This document shows, in pieces, positions 45,473-53,988 of a DNA stretch of 64,000 nt. The stretch covers positions 1-64,000 of the forward strand of contig JADJLQ010000003.1 in NCBI GenBank assembly GCA_016709995.1. Direction: 5' to 3'. Below the pieces are notes generated by a model. The model was not told the DNA's origin, made no database searches, and saw only the letters and a list, made by a program, of their open reading frames with translations. This DNA is from Saprospiraceae bacterium (GTDB lineage Bacteria > Bacteroidota > Bacteroidia > Chitinophagales > Saprospiraceae). Both the position numbers and the translations under genes were made by a program. Numbering within the stretch: position 1 is the stretch's first letter; the number at the start of each line of letters is the position of its first letter.

Positions 45473-46339
45473 TTAAGTGTTTTTCATGATTTTGAGGCTG
45501 ATATCCAACTGGCCGGCAGAGTGTGTTAATGCTCCTGAGGATATGTAGTCTACACCGGTTAGGGCGATTTTTCTTACATTTTTCAAAGTGACCCCTCCGG
45601 ATGCTTCAGTTTCGAACTTCCCACCATCCGTCTTGCCTTTGACGATGGCTACCGCTTCTTTGAGTATTGGGATTTCAAAATTGTCAAACATGATCCTGGT
45701 CACACCACCTACACGCAATACTTCGTATAGTTCTACCAGGTTACGTACTTCAATAGTGATGCCTCGTCGTAATTTATTTTTTTTCAAATAACTTTTGACT
45801 TGCAGGATAGCTTGCTCGATAGATCCACAGGCATCGATATGATTGTCTTTAATCATGATCCAGTCATAGAGTCCATCGCGATAATTATAACAACCGCCGC
45901 ATTTGACTGCATACTTTTCCAAAAAACGCATCAAAGGAGTGGTCTTTCTGGTGTCCAATATTTTTACTGGAAGCCCTTCCACCTCCGCTGCAAAACGATC
46001 AGCCATACTCGCGATACCAGACAGCCTTTGCATAGTATTGAGCACAAGTCTTTCGACCAGGAGAAGCTTTCTGGTATTGCAGGTCACTTCAAAAGCGATA
46101 TCGCCATATTCGACTGTAGCTCCATCCTTGATGAGGGCCTTAAATTTTGATTTGGGATCGACTAGTTTAAAAGCGCGCCGGGCTACAACCATGCCGGCCA
46201 GGATGCCATCGTCTTTGATGATACACCTGGCTTTAGAAGTGTCCTTGACACTGATACAGGCATTAGAGGTGTGATCGCCTGGTCCCACATCTTCTTTTAA
46301 GGCTAGTTTGATAAAGGTATCGAGTAGTTTTTGTTGCAT
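45473..46339 (-). CDS. nadC: Nicotinate-nucleotide pyrophosphorylase (carboxylating)
   Basis: 288 residues. Characteristic blocks are LKEDVGPGDHTSNACI, LNTMQRLSGIASMADRF, LDTRKTTPLMRFLEKYAVKC, and MFDNFEIPILKEA with ASGGVTLKNV for PRPP binding. It makes NaMN from quinolinate and PRPP, releasing CO2, in NAD synthesis. Typical length. It follows the outer-membrane-type protein gene by 7 bases on the minus strand. Confidence 0.97.
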   Translation of the reverse strand: MQQKLLDTFIKLALKEDVGPGDHTSNACISVKDTSKARCIIKDDGILAGMVVARRAFKLVDPKSKFKALIKDGATVEYGDIAFEVTCNTRKLLLVERLVLNTMQRLSGIASMADRFAAEVEGLPVKILDTRKTTPLMRFLEKYAVKCGGCYNYRDGLYDWIMIKDNHIDACGSIEQAILQVKSYLKKNKLRRGITIEVRNLVELYEVLRVGGVTRIMFDNFEIPILKEAVAIVKGKTDGGKFETEASGGVTLKNVRKIALTGVDYISSGALTHSAGQLDISLKIMKNT

Positions 46340-46346
46340 AAGTTTA

Positions 46347-47135
46347 TTAAAATAACAAGCCTATCTTTAGGCTCAATCCATGGAGCAAAGCTCGTGAATG
46401 TTCTGCATATTGTTCATATATATCGTCTGCAGGATCGGTTGTATTGCCCAAAGAGATAAAATTGGATTTGAATCCTCCATTTTTAGTCAGGTCAGTCAGA
46501 TATTGAATGTATTGAGCACTGAAGTAAATGGCGGCATTGTTAGTGATATTTTTTTCAATACCTACTCCGGTGCCAAGTCCAAATTGAAAACGATGGAGGT
46601 CATTAATAATGTTTTCATTTTCTGTAAGGATCTTTTGGTTCCGCAGCGCCCCTCTGGCTTTGAGCATATTGGAAAAATATAAAGTGGGTAGTTCCACAAA
46701 AGTCCTGGCTTCTCGTCGACTGTTAAACATTTTTTTTATGCCCAGCGAAACGGACCAAAACTTCATGTTGTATTCCATTACACTGCCGTCAGGGATAGGT
46801 TTGGGACCATGATTATACTTCGGTACTTTGAGCTCCGACTCTGGCCAAAAATTCCCACCTGTGCTATAGCTCAACTTGCCTCCCTGGTTGAGGAAAAAAG
46901 AAGTAGCGGCTTCCAGTACCCATTGAGGTTTAAACATATAGTCAGCCTGCAATCCCATAGTCACCCCTGACATCGGCGAATGCGATTTAATAGTGACATC
47001 ATTGGTGGAGATCCAGGTGAGATTGCCTGAAGTGCTGATACCAAACTTAAAAGATTGGGCAGATAACAGGGAAAAAGATGCTAAAAAAAGTACTATTAAA
47101 AGGTGTCTAAACAGTTTTTTCATTAAAGCGCGCAA
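46347..47135 (-). CDS. Outer membrane beta-barrel-like protein
   Basis: 262 residues with a signal peptide (to LLSAQ, about 27 from the first Met; a better start may be the Met five codons later, MKKLFRHLLI). Alternating strands such as SVSLGIKKMFNSRREARTF and FQFGLGTGVGIEKNITNNAA fit a small 8- to 12-stranded outer membrane barrel (porin_9/OMP_b-brl type). Function is not known. It is upstream of nadC with a 7-base gap on the same strand. Confidence 0.8.
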   Translation of the reverse strand: MRALMKKLFRHLLIVLFLASFSLLSAQSFKFGISTSGNLTWISTNDVTIKSHSPMSGVTMGLQADYMFKPQWVLEAATSFFLNQGGKLSYSTGGNFWPESELKVPKYNHGPKPIPDGSVMEYNMKFWSVSLGIKKMFNSRREARTFVELPTLYFSNMLKARGALRNQKILTENENIINDLHRFQFGLGTGVGIEKNITNNAAIYFSAQYIQYLTDLTKNGGFKSNFISLGNTTDPADDIYEQYAEHSRALLHGLSLKIGLLF

Positions 47136-47178
47136 ATATCATGAATTTTGAATATAAAAAATCCTTCTATTTTCGTTG

Positions 47179-48213
47179 ATGCCAACAATGTGCCATTCTA
47201 AAAATATTAAGGTTTTGTCCTTAGTAACGATTTGTTTTGTCTTTTTGTGTTTATTATTTCAATGCCGCTCCAATATTAACAATGATCTTCCTGGGTCGGT
47301 GGATGTTGTGGTAGATCAGTCCTGGATGAATGCCCTTGGTCAGGATCCTCGGGTGATATCCAAACAAATTACGCTAGATACAGCGCTATACCAGATTATT
47401 GGTACTGCTATATTAGGGCTCCGGGATAAATCCAATTGGGATTCAGGGATGGTCAGCTATATCAGTGATTCGAACAGGATTCGTACACGGGATAGTGCAG
47501 CATTGGCTTTTAAACACTTTGATTGGCAACAATCTCTAAGTGCTCCTTTGGCCAGATATCATAGTGATTTTCCTCAAAAAGAGATTCCCAAATTTTTTAT
47601 GTTGATTACGGATTTTAATTATGGCATCTTCAATTTTCAGACAGTGGATGGCCATGATGCTATCGGTATCGGTACTGAAATGTTTATGGGCAAAACAGCA
47701 CTCTATGATCAACTTTCCATTGCAAATCCCAATTTTTCCAATTATCTCAACCGCACCTTCAATACCTCACACCTGCCATCAAAGATCATGTACGCGATAG
47801 CAGATGATGCAATAGCTGCACCTGCCACAAACCGCTTTCTGGATAATTTATTGACCCAGGGCAAGAAAATTTTCCTGGTAAAAAAGTGGATGCCAGACCT
47901 TTCTGATACGATTTTGCTGGAATACACCGCAGACCAATTACAATGGGTGGAGGAAAATGAATTGGACATATGGCGATTTTTGCTGGCAGACAGACTGATG
48001 TACAAAGTCAGTGGCAAAGATGTCGCGAATCTTATCCAACCATCCCCACACAGTCAAGGCATGCCGCCGGATGCTCCTGGTCGTGCAGTAAACTATATAG
48101 GATGGAAAATCATTGATGCTTATATGAGAAAATCCAAATCCTCCGATGCAGATCTGGCAGGCAATCAGGATTTTGATCAAATTTTGAAAGTAGCACGGTA
48201 CCGGCCGGATTGA
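47179..48213 (+). CDS. gldB: Gliding motility-associated lipoprotein GldB-like
   Basis: 344 residues from the ATG at 47179. N-terminal lipoprotein signal with Cys near residue 30 (LLFQCRSN). The GldB/DUF2268-like core includes HFDWQQSLSAPLARYHSDFP, MFMGKTALYDQL and the end DAPGRAVNYIGWKIIDAYMR. GldB is needed for gliding in Flavobacterium and is present as part of the lipoproteins GldB/D/H/I. Presence fits a T9SS-bearing genome. Other gld genes are not in this window. Confidence 0.85.
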   Translation: MPTMCHSKNIKVLSLVTICFVFLCLLFQCRSNINNDLPGSVDVVVDQSWMNALGQDPRVISKQITLDTALYQIIGTAILGLRDKSNWDSGMVSYISDSNRIRTRDSAALAFKHFDWQQSLSAPLARYHSDFPQKEIPKFFMLITDFNYGIFNFQTVDGHDAIGIGTEMFMGKTALYDQLSIANPNFSNYLNRTFNTSHLPSKIMYAIADDAIAAPATNRFLDNLLTQGKKIFLVKKWMPDLSDTILLEYTADQLQWVEENELDIWRFLLADRLMYKVSGKDVANLIQPSPHSQGMPPDAPGRAVNYIGWKIIDAYMRKSKSSDADLAGNQDFDQILKVARYRPD

Positions 48214-48301
48214 TGAGCAAAATATTGGAAAAATCACCCTTATATATATTTAAATCGCTGATTGGTATAGTATTTGTATATTAGTAATAAAATTAATTTG
48301 T

Positions 48302-49258
48302 ATGGCCAGGAAAAGAGCGATCCCACTCGTTGATTTGTCTGATTTTACCAAAGGAGACGAAGCTTCTAAGAAAGCATTTATCAAAAAACTTTCCAAGGCT
48401 TTCCATGAGATCGGTTTCGTAGGAGTCGTGAATCATGGAATACCCAAGGCTCTGGTCAATAAATTTTACGCCGAATCGCAAGCTTTTTTTATGCTGCCTA
48501 CGGAGAAAAAACAAAAGTATGAAGTGCCCGGTTTGGCAGGTCAGAGAGGATATACTTCTTTTGGAAAGGAGCATGCCAAGCAATCCAAAGTAGGTGATCT
48601 AAAAGAGTTTTTCCAGATAGGACAGGAGGTCAAAGGTAAAGATCCAATCAAAAAAGAATACCCAAAAAATGTATATGTTCGTGAAAGACCGCAGTATCTG
48701 GCTACCGGCATCAAACTTTACCAATCTTTTGAAAGATCCGGTGGCAAACTACTCAAAGCCATTGCTATCCATCTTGGCCTCGGCGAAAAATATTTTGATC
48801 CTAAAATCAAAAATGGCAATAGTATACTGCGATCGATCTATTATCCACCGATCACTGCCGAACCCAATTCCGCGATCAGGTCAGAACAGCACGAAGACAT
48901 CAACCTGATTACTTTGTTGGTCGGTGCTTCAGCCGGTGGGCTTCAGGTCCTCAATCTTAAAGGGGAATGGCTGGATGTAGTCACTGAAAAGGACGAAATC
49001 GTCATTAATGTTGGTGATATGCTCCAGCGGTTGACCAATAACTATCTAAAATCTACTACACATAGAGTGGTGAATCCTCCCAAAGAAGACTGGCATAAGC
49101 CCCGGCTTTCTATTCCATTCTTCCTGCATCCCAGAAGTGAAATGGATCTTTCCTGTCTCGGAAAAACAGTCACCAAAGACAATCCATTGCATTATCCGCC
49201 GATCACCGCAGGAGATTATTTGGCAGAACGGCTGAGAGAGATAGGACTCAAAAAGTAG
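48302..49258 (+). CDS. 2-oxoglutarate/Fe(II) oxygenase, isopenicillin N synthase family
   Basis: 318 residues. DIOX_N part (FHEIGFVGVVNHGIPK) and the catalytic barrel with Fe ligands H and D in RSEQHEDINLITLL and the distal His in STTHRVVNP; the co-substrate Arg is in PRLSIPFFLHP (RxS). These are standard 2OG oxygenase residues, all present. It probably hydroxylates or desaturates a small metabolite. It stands alone between gldB and tatA. Confidence 0.93.
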   Translation: MARKRAIPLVDLSDFTKGDEASKKAFIKKLSKAFHEIGFVGVVNHGIPKALVNKFYAESQAFFMLPTEKKQKYEVPGLAGQRGYTSFGKEHAKQSKVGDLKEFFQIGQEVKGKDPIKKEYPKNVYVRERPQYLATGIKLYQSFERSGGKLLKAIAIHLGLGEKYFDPKIKNGNSILRSIYYPPITAEPNSAIRSEQHEDINLITLLVGASAGGLQVLNLKGEWLDVVTEKDEIVINVGDMLQRLTNNYLKSTTHRVVNPPKEDWHKPRLSIPFFLHPRSEMDLSCLGKTVTKDNPLHYPPITAGDYLAERLREIGLKK

Positions 49259-49332
49259 TCCTGGTCGCTATTTGTTTTCGTTCGCTGAAAGCTAATACAT
49301 GGTTAATGTTTTCTGCCACCTTAAAATACTTG

Positions 49333-49340
49333 TATATTTG
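49333..49340 (+). promoter_or_regulatory. Putative -7 box for tatA
   Basis: TATATTTG, exact TAnnTTTG, ends 24 bases before the tatA ATG at 49365. Confidence 0.4.
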
Positions 49341-49364
49341 TCATTCAAAATCAACCAATCAGAT

Positions 49365-49583
49365 ATGAATTCTTTTATGCTTTTATCAATGCCCGGCGGT
49401 GGCGAATGGGTTTTAATTTTTGTAGTCGTATTGTTATTATTCGGAGGTAAAAAAATACCTGAGTTAATGAAAGGACTCGGAAAAGGTATTCGCGAATTTA
49501 ATAATGCCCGTACTTCTATCGAAGAAGAAATCCAGGAAGGCATGCGCGAGATAGAAAAGAAAAAAATAAACGATCCTAAATAG
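49365..49583 (+). CDS. tatA: Twin-arginine translocase subunit TatA/E
   Basis: 72 residues from the ATG at 49365 (the frame extends upstream but without support). A single helix (GEWVLIFVVVLLLFGGKK) followed by the typical amphipathic helix PELMKGLGKGIREFNNARTS and an acidic tail. It forms the pore part of the Tat export system with TatC, not encoded here. Tat-exported substrates in this window include the Gfo/Idh/MocA protein. Confidence 0.94.
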   Translation: MNSFMLLSMPGGGEWVLIFVVVLLLFGGKKIPELMKGLGKGIREFNNARTSIEEEIQEGMREIEKKKINDPK

Positions 49584-49616
49584 GTAAGGCTTTTATTTTA
49601 GTGATTGTCATCTTCT

Positions 49617-49655
49617 AACCCCAATAGAATAACTGTTCTTGAGGGGTTTATTTTT
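49617..49655 (+). terminator. Putative intrinsic terminator after tatA
   Basis: AACCCC and GGGGTT arms (49619-49624 and about 49642-49647), an internal loop, and a second 4-bp pairing AGAA/TTCT, then TATTTTTTG. It separates tatA from the OmpH-like gene. Confidence 0.5.
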
Positions 49656-49716
49656 TGTGATCTGTAACTATTTATTTTTTGGTTCGTTATTTATAAAAAT
49701 TTATTCTCAAGCTATT

Positions 49717-50220
49717 ATGTATAAAATCTTAACCATTGTTTTATTGATATCTGTTTCGTTTGGCGCCAACGCTCAAAAGTTTGGATATCTGAATTCTGCC
49801 GAAGTGCTCAGTAAAGTACCTGAAGTAGCCCTGGCCGATTCATTATTAAGAATGTATCAGGATTCGTTGGTCAAAGCCGGTGAACCACTGGTATCTGCAT
49901 TTCAAAAACATGTACAAGACTATCAAGTGGAATCTCAAAAGGGCAACCTGGCGCCCATAGAAGCTAAAAAAAAGGAAGAAGAACTGACTAAAGAGCAGGA
50001 TACGCTGAAAGCTTTAGAAAATGATGTAAAGCTTAAATTGATCCAACGCCGCGAGACCTTGTACAATCCTATCATTGACAAAATTGATAGCCTGGTCAAG
50101 AAAATAGGTAAGGACAATAATTATACAATGATCTTTGATTCAAGTCAGCCGGGTTATTTGTATTTACCTGAAGGGGACAACCTCGGAGCCCTGGTGCTTA
50201 AGGAGTTAGGACTTCAATAA
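49717..50220 (+). CDS. OmpH/Skp family periplasmic chaperone
   Basis: 167 residues from the ATG at 49717 (MYKILTIVLLISVSFGANAQ signal, cleaved near residue 20). The mature part starts KFGYLNSAEVLSKVPEV and contains the long helical coiled coil rich in Lys/Glu (EAKKKEEELTKEQDTLKALE), as in Skp. It keeps unfolded outer membrane proteins soluble in the periplasm. An upstream in-frame extension (49639) lacks signal features and was not used. The stop is two bases before the rpiB stop on the other strand. Confidence 0.9.
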   Translation: MYKILTIVLLISVSFGANAQKFGYLNSAEVLSKVPEVALADSLLRMYQDSLVKAGEPLVSAFQKHVQDYQVESQKGNLAPIEAKKKEEELTKEQDTLKALENDVKLKLIQRRETLYNPIIDKIDSLVKKIGKDNNYTMIFDSSQPGYLYLPEGDNLGALVLKELGLQ

Positions 50221-50221
50221 T

Positions 50222-50653
50222 CTAAGCAGTTGGGATTTTATCGACCCTGGTAGCATGTCGGCCGCCGTCAAATTCTTCATATAAAAAGATATTGACGAGG
50301 TTGACTGCTACAGACAGATCTATGTACCGAGCAGGGATCGCGATTATATTGGCATTATTGTGTCTCCTGGCTAGCCTGGCCAGGTCTTCGTTCCAACAAA
50401 TGGCCGCACGAATGCCTTGATGTTTGTTAGCAGTGATGGCCACACCATTGCCACTACCACATACCAATACTCCAAAGTCTGCTGCACCTTTCTCCACCGC
50501 ATTGGCGACCGGATGAGCAAAATCAGGGTAATCTACACTATCCTCTGTATAAGTACCATAATCTATACAATCAATATTCTGTGATTGGAGGCTTCTGAGT
50601 ATAGCCTGCTTCACTTCAAATCCGGCGTGATCTGCACCTAAGGCAATCGTCAT
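50222..50653 (-). CDS. rpiB: Ribose-5-phosphate isomerase B
   Basis: 143 residues, standard for RpiB/LacAB. MTIALGADHAGFEVKQAILR at the N-terminus, active-site VCGSGNGVAITANKHQGIRA (Cys/Ser-Gly-Asn) and ARRHNNANIIAIPARYI. Converts ribose-5-P to ribulose-5-P in the pentose phosphate pathway, linking to the transketolase genes elsewhere in the window. Convergent with the OmpH-like gene. Confidence 0.96.
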   Translation of the reverse strand: MTIALGADHAGFEVKQAILRSLQSQNIDCIDYGTYTEDSVDYPDFAHPVANAVEKGAADFGVLVCGSGNGVAITANKHQGIRAAICWNEDLARLARRHNNANIIAIPARYIDLSVAVNLVNIFLYEEFDGGRHATRVDKIPTA

Positions 50654-51018
50654 AAGATATTATTTTTTATGTGGTGCAAATATCGTTTAATTGTCGATAT
50701 ACTAATTCTCTGTGAGGGAGAATTATTAATCCCCTATTGAGCATTAGAAATTCTAATGCTCAATTGATCCCGATGTTGCAATCGGGAAAATTCAAAGGTT
50801 TATAAAGAACTTATTAATGAACCTTTGAATTTCAATGTCAAGATTAACCTCTGACGGAGTGACTGATGGTTCTATCAGCATCCCGATATTAATCATCGGG
50901 ATCTGACACTCATCAGAGTCATCACGACCTGATAAGATATTGATTTTCATATCGATATCTTCATCAGCCTTTTGGGCAAATAGTGCTAATGCATTATTTG
51001 GGTTATTTTGTGGTCTAT
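50654..51018. other. Intergenic region with several perfect inverted repeats
   Basis: 365 bases. Four hairpins are packed in 166 bases (see separate entries). A minus-strand frame (50792-51037) covers part of it and is listed separately with low confidence. There is no promoter match that I could assign. Confidence 0.5.
50737..50763. repeat. Perfect 13-bp inverted repeat with one-base spacer
   Basis: TTGAGCATTAGAA (50737-50749), A, then TTCTAATGCTCAA (50751-50763). It is followed by hairpins TCCCGAT/ATCGGGA (50768-50787), AATTCAAAGGTT/AACCTTTGAATT (50789-50800 and 50820-50831), and ATCCCGAT/ATCGGGAT (50880-50902). Confidence 0.8.
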
Positions 51019-51037
51019 ATGCGACTATATTTTCCAA
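50792..51037 (-). CDS. Possible small protein, doubtful
   Basis: 81-residue open frame, starting MENIVAYRPQNNPNNALALF, acidic, without recognised motif. It is divergent from the amidohydrolase gene and overlaps its start by 19 bases. The 3' part covers inverted repeats, which argues against coding. A shorter form starting at the inner Met (MKINILSGRDD, 52 residues) would avoid the overlap. Composition is protein-like, but this alone is weak evidence. Confidence 0.3.
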   Translation of the reverse strand: MENIVAYRPQNNPNNALALFAQKADEDIDMKINILSGRDDSDECQIPMINIGMLIEPSVTPSEVNLDIEIQRFINKFFINL

Positions 51038-52734
51038 AAAACGGGCTATTCATATTTTTTTGTGCCCTGCTGATCACTTGTAAAACAGAGAAACCAGCAG
51101 ATACCATTATATATCATGGCAATATCTATACGGTAGACCCTGATCAGCCCCAAGCCCAGGCGGTGGCCATCCGCGATGGTATATTGGTATATGTAGGGTC
51201 TGACGAAGGGGTAGCTAATTTCAAAGGAGATTCAACAAGGATGATTGATGCGGAAGGCAAGTTTGTCATGCCGGGATTCATCGAAGGTCATGGACATTTT
51301 CCAGGTCTGGGCGGAAGCTTGATGAATCTCAATTTTATCAAGACCAAAAGCTGGGATGAAATAGTGTCCATGGTACAGGAACGCATAAAGACTGCCAAAC
51401 CTGGGGAATGGATCATTGGCAGAGGCTGGCATCAGGAAAAATGGACTCAACCATTGTTTGCCTCCGTGCACGGCTATCCTATGCATGATGCATTATCCGC
51501 CATCTCTCCCAACAATCCGGTCATCCTCGAACATGCCAGCGGACATGGCGTCTTTGCCAATAAAATGGCAATGGATATGGCTGGCGTGTCCAAAGAAACA
51601 CCCAATCCTAAAGGAGGGGCTATCGTACGGGATGATCAGGGAGATGCCATCGGTATGTTTGAAGAGACCGCCCAAAGTATCATCAACCAGGTATACAATC
51701 ACTATCTCAAGAACCAACCCCCGGAAGAATTAGAGCGCATCTGGCACCAGGGGATAGAACTAGCCTCACAGGAATGTTTGAGCAAAGGGGTGACCTCTTT
51801 TCAGGATGCTGGCAGTAGCTTTCAGGAAATGGACTGGTTTAAAGCTTTGGCGGAGTCCGGCAAACTGAGACTTCGTCTATGGTCTATGCTGAGCCAACCA
51901 AAAGAGGATGAATATAATTTACTGGCTGCTTTCCCTAAAATTGGACTGGGCAATGATTTTTTTACTTGTAGGGCTATCAAATCATATGTGGATGGTGCTT
52001 TGGGTTCATATGGTGCCTGGTTATTGAGTCCTTATAGTGACAGACAAGACAATTTTTATGGGCAAAATACTGGTGAGATCTCCATCATCAATACCACAGC
52101 AGACCTATGCATCCAACATGGACTACAGCTCTGTGTCCATGCCATAGGCGATCGTGCCAACCGCGAAATCCTGGATCTGATGGAACACCATTTTACGGAA
52201 CATCCCGAGCTTAAAGACTTGCGTTGGAGAATAGAGCATAGCCAACACCTGGATACAGCAGATATTCCCAGGTTTGGCAGACTGGGTGTGATCGCTTCCA
52301 TGCAAGGCATACATTGTACCAGCGATGCGCCTTTTGTAGTCAAGAGATTGGGTGAGTTTCGTGCGCGCACCGGCGCCTACGCCTGGAAGAGTTTGCTTCA
52401 ATCAGGGGCGGTCGTATCCAATGGTACCGATGTGCCGGTAGAAGATGTTGACCCAATAGAGTGTTTTTATGCTACAGTCACCCGCACCCGGGTAGACAAT
52501 GGCCTGGTCTTTTTTCCTGAGCAAAAACTGTCCCGTGCAGAAGCGATATATTCCTATACGATGGCGCCTGCTTTTGCAGCTTTCGAAGAAAAAACGAAAG
52601 GATCGGTGACAGTGGGCAAATGGGCGGACCTGGTCGTGCTGTCTCAGGATTTAGCACATTGTCCTGATGAAGACATCATGAAAACTCAAGTGCTTCAGAC
52701 CATCGTTGGAGGCAAAATCGAATATCACCGATGA
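51019..52734 (+). CDS. Amidohydrolase family protein (YtcJ-like), probable lipoprotein
   Basis: 571 residues from the ATG at 51019. Short lipoprotein-like signal (LFIFFCALLITCKTEKPA). Metal-dependent hydrolase with beta-sandwich flank YHGNIYTVDPDQPQ, metal site EGHGHFPGLGG, the carboxylated-lysine region, LCVHAIGDRANREIL, IEHSQHLD and the late Asp in SNGTDVPVEDVDP. YtcJ-type enzymes hydrolyse amide or imide bonds of unknown substrate. Stop and the next start overlap by four bases (ATGA), so the GH130-like gene is translated with it. Confidence 0.9.
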   Translation: MRLYFPKNGLFIFFCALLITCKTEKPADTIIYHGNIYTVDPDQPQAQAVAIRDGILVYVGSDEGVANFKGDSTRMIDAEGKFVMPGFIEGHGHFPGLGGSLMNLNFIKTKSWDEIVSMVQERIKTAKPGEWIIGRGWHQEKWTQPLFASVHGYPMHDALSAISPNNPVILEHASGHGVFANKMAMDMAGVSKETPNPKGGAIVRDDQGDAIGMFEETAQSIINQVYNHYLKNQPPEELERIWHQGIELASQECLSKGVTSFQDAGSSFQEMDWFKALAESGKLRLRLWSMLSQPKEDEYNLLAAFPKIGLGNDFFTCRAIKSYVDGALGSYGAWLLSPYSDRQDNFYGQNTGEISIINTTADLCIQHGLQLCVHAIGDRANREILDLMEHHFTEHPELKDLRWRIEHSQHLDTADIPRFGRLGVIASMQGIHCTSDAPFVVKRLGEFRARTGAYAWKSLLQSGAVVSNGTDVPVEDVDPIECFYATVTRTRVDNGLVFFPEQKLSRAEAIYSYTMAPAFAAFEEKTKGSVTVGKWADLVVLSQDLAHCPDEDIMKTQVLQTIVGGKIEYHR

Positions 52735-53837
52735 GCAGACGCTTAAGTGCTCTTTGTTTGTATTGCCTGCTTAGTGTTGGATTTTTTTTCATAGAATGCA
52801 AGCCCGGGCTGTTCCTGGCAGAAAATACATTTTTTAAACCTGGAGAAAATCCTATTCTAAGCGCCGACTCATCCTTTCAATTTGTCGACCCGATCACTAA
52901 TAATACTGTACTTTGGCAGAAGGCAGATGTTTTTAATCCTGCTGCGATCGTCAAAGACCACCAGGTCTATATATTATATCGATGTGAGGACAATCCAGCT
53001 GCCCATTTAGGAGGTCGGACATCCAGGTTAGGTTTAGCCCGGAGTGATGACGGCATACATTTTACCAAACATCCTGTTCCGGTACTGTTTCCCGACGATG
53101 ATCCTTATAAGAAATATGAATACCCCGGCGGCTGCGAAGATCCCCGATTATGTCAGACCGAAGATGGCAGATATGTCGTAGCTTATACTGCATGGAATCA
53201 GGACATAGCCAGGCTGAGCATCGCCTTTTCTACCGATCTGATACATTGGGATAAAAAAGGACCGGCTTTTGCCAAAGCTTACCAGGGCAAATGGCTGAAT
53301 ACCTGGAGCAAGTCAGGGTCTATGATCACCAAAATGAAGGGCGGTCGTCCAGTATTGGCCAAAATCAATGGAAAATATTGGATGTACTGGGGCGAACAAT
53401 TGATCAATCTCGCCTGGTCTGACAATTTATATGATTGGTACCCTTCGCTGAATGCGGACAGTACCCTGGCTGCAGTCATCAGCCCCAAGCGAGGCTATTT
53501 TGATAGTCATTTGACAGAATGTGGACCACCTGCGATCATTACTCAACAGGGCATCACACTATTATACAATGGCAAAAATCTCTCTGGATCGGATGCTAGC
53601 CCCGATCTTCCTGCCAATACCTACTCGGTAGGTAAATTGATCCTCGATCCGGGAGATCCGTCTAAGGTCTTGTACCGGTCTGATCGACCTTTTATGCAGC
53701 CCAGTTTGCCTCACGAACGATCTGGCCAATACGCAGCAGGCACCACTTTTGCCGAAGGATTGGTCTATTTTAAAAAGAAGTGGTTTTTATATTATGGCAC
53801 GGCTGACTCCTTTGTGGGTTTGGCGGTGACTCGATGA
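52731..53837 (+). CDS. Glycoside hydrolase family 130-like protein
   Basis: 368 residues with an N-terminal hydrophobic segment and Cys (FFFIECKPG), likely exported or a lipoprotein. Five-bladed propeller with NPAAIVKDHQVYILYRCED, then GGCEDPRLCQTEDGRYVVAY, the GH130 signature with the catalytic Asp, and STDLIHWDKKGPAF. Family members are mannoside phosphorylases or hydrolases acting on beta-mannosides. The export signal favours a hydrolase. Coupled by ATGA overlap to the amidohydrolase. Confidence 0.88.
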   Translation: MSRRLSALCLYCLLSVGFFFIECKPGLFLAENTFFKPGENPILSADSSFQFVDPITNNTVLWQKADVFNPAAIVKDHQVYILYRCEDNPAAHLGGRTSRLGLARSDDGIHFTKHPVPVLFPDDDPYKKYEYPGGCEDPRLCQTEDGRYVVAYTAWNQDIARLSIAFSTDLIHWDKKGPAFAKAYQGKWLNTWSKSGSMITKMKGGRPVLAKINGKYWMYWGEQLINLAWSDNLYDWYPSLNADSTLAAVISPKRGYFDSHLTECGPPAIITQQGITLLYNGKNLSGSDASPDLPANTYSVGKLILDPGDPSKVLYRSDRPFMQPSLPHERSGQYAAGTTFAEGLVYFKKKWFLYYGTADSFVGLAVTR

Positions 53838-53974
53838 TATTTCCCTTTTTTATTCCCCATATCGGTTTAACCATTCTTCCCTCATCCAAAGTGCTAATGA
53901 TGGATCATTTGACAAATAAAGCCTCTTTAAAAGATTTCTATTAATTCATCTTTATCAGTCTTCTACAATAAACT

Positions 53975-53982
53975 TATTTTTG
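53975..53982 (+). promoter_or_regulatory. Putative -7 box for uvrA
   Basis: TATTTTTG followed by C matches TAnnTTTG; it ends 6 bases before the chosen uvrA ATG, so the mRNA leader would be very short. Confidence 0.35.
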
Positions 53983-53988
53983 CGGGTC

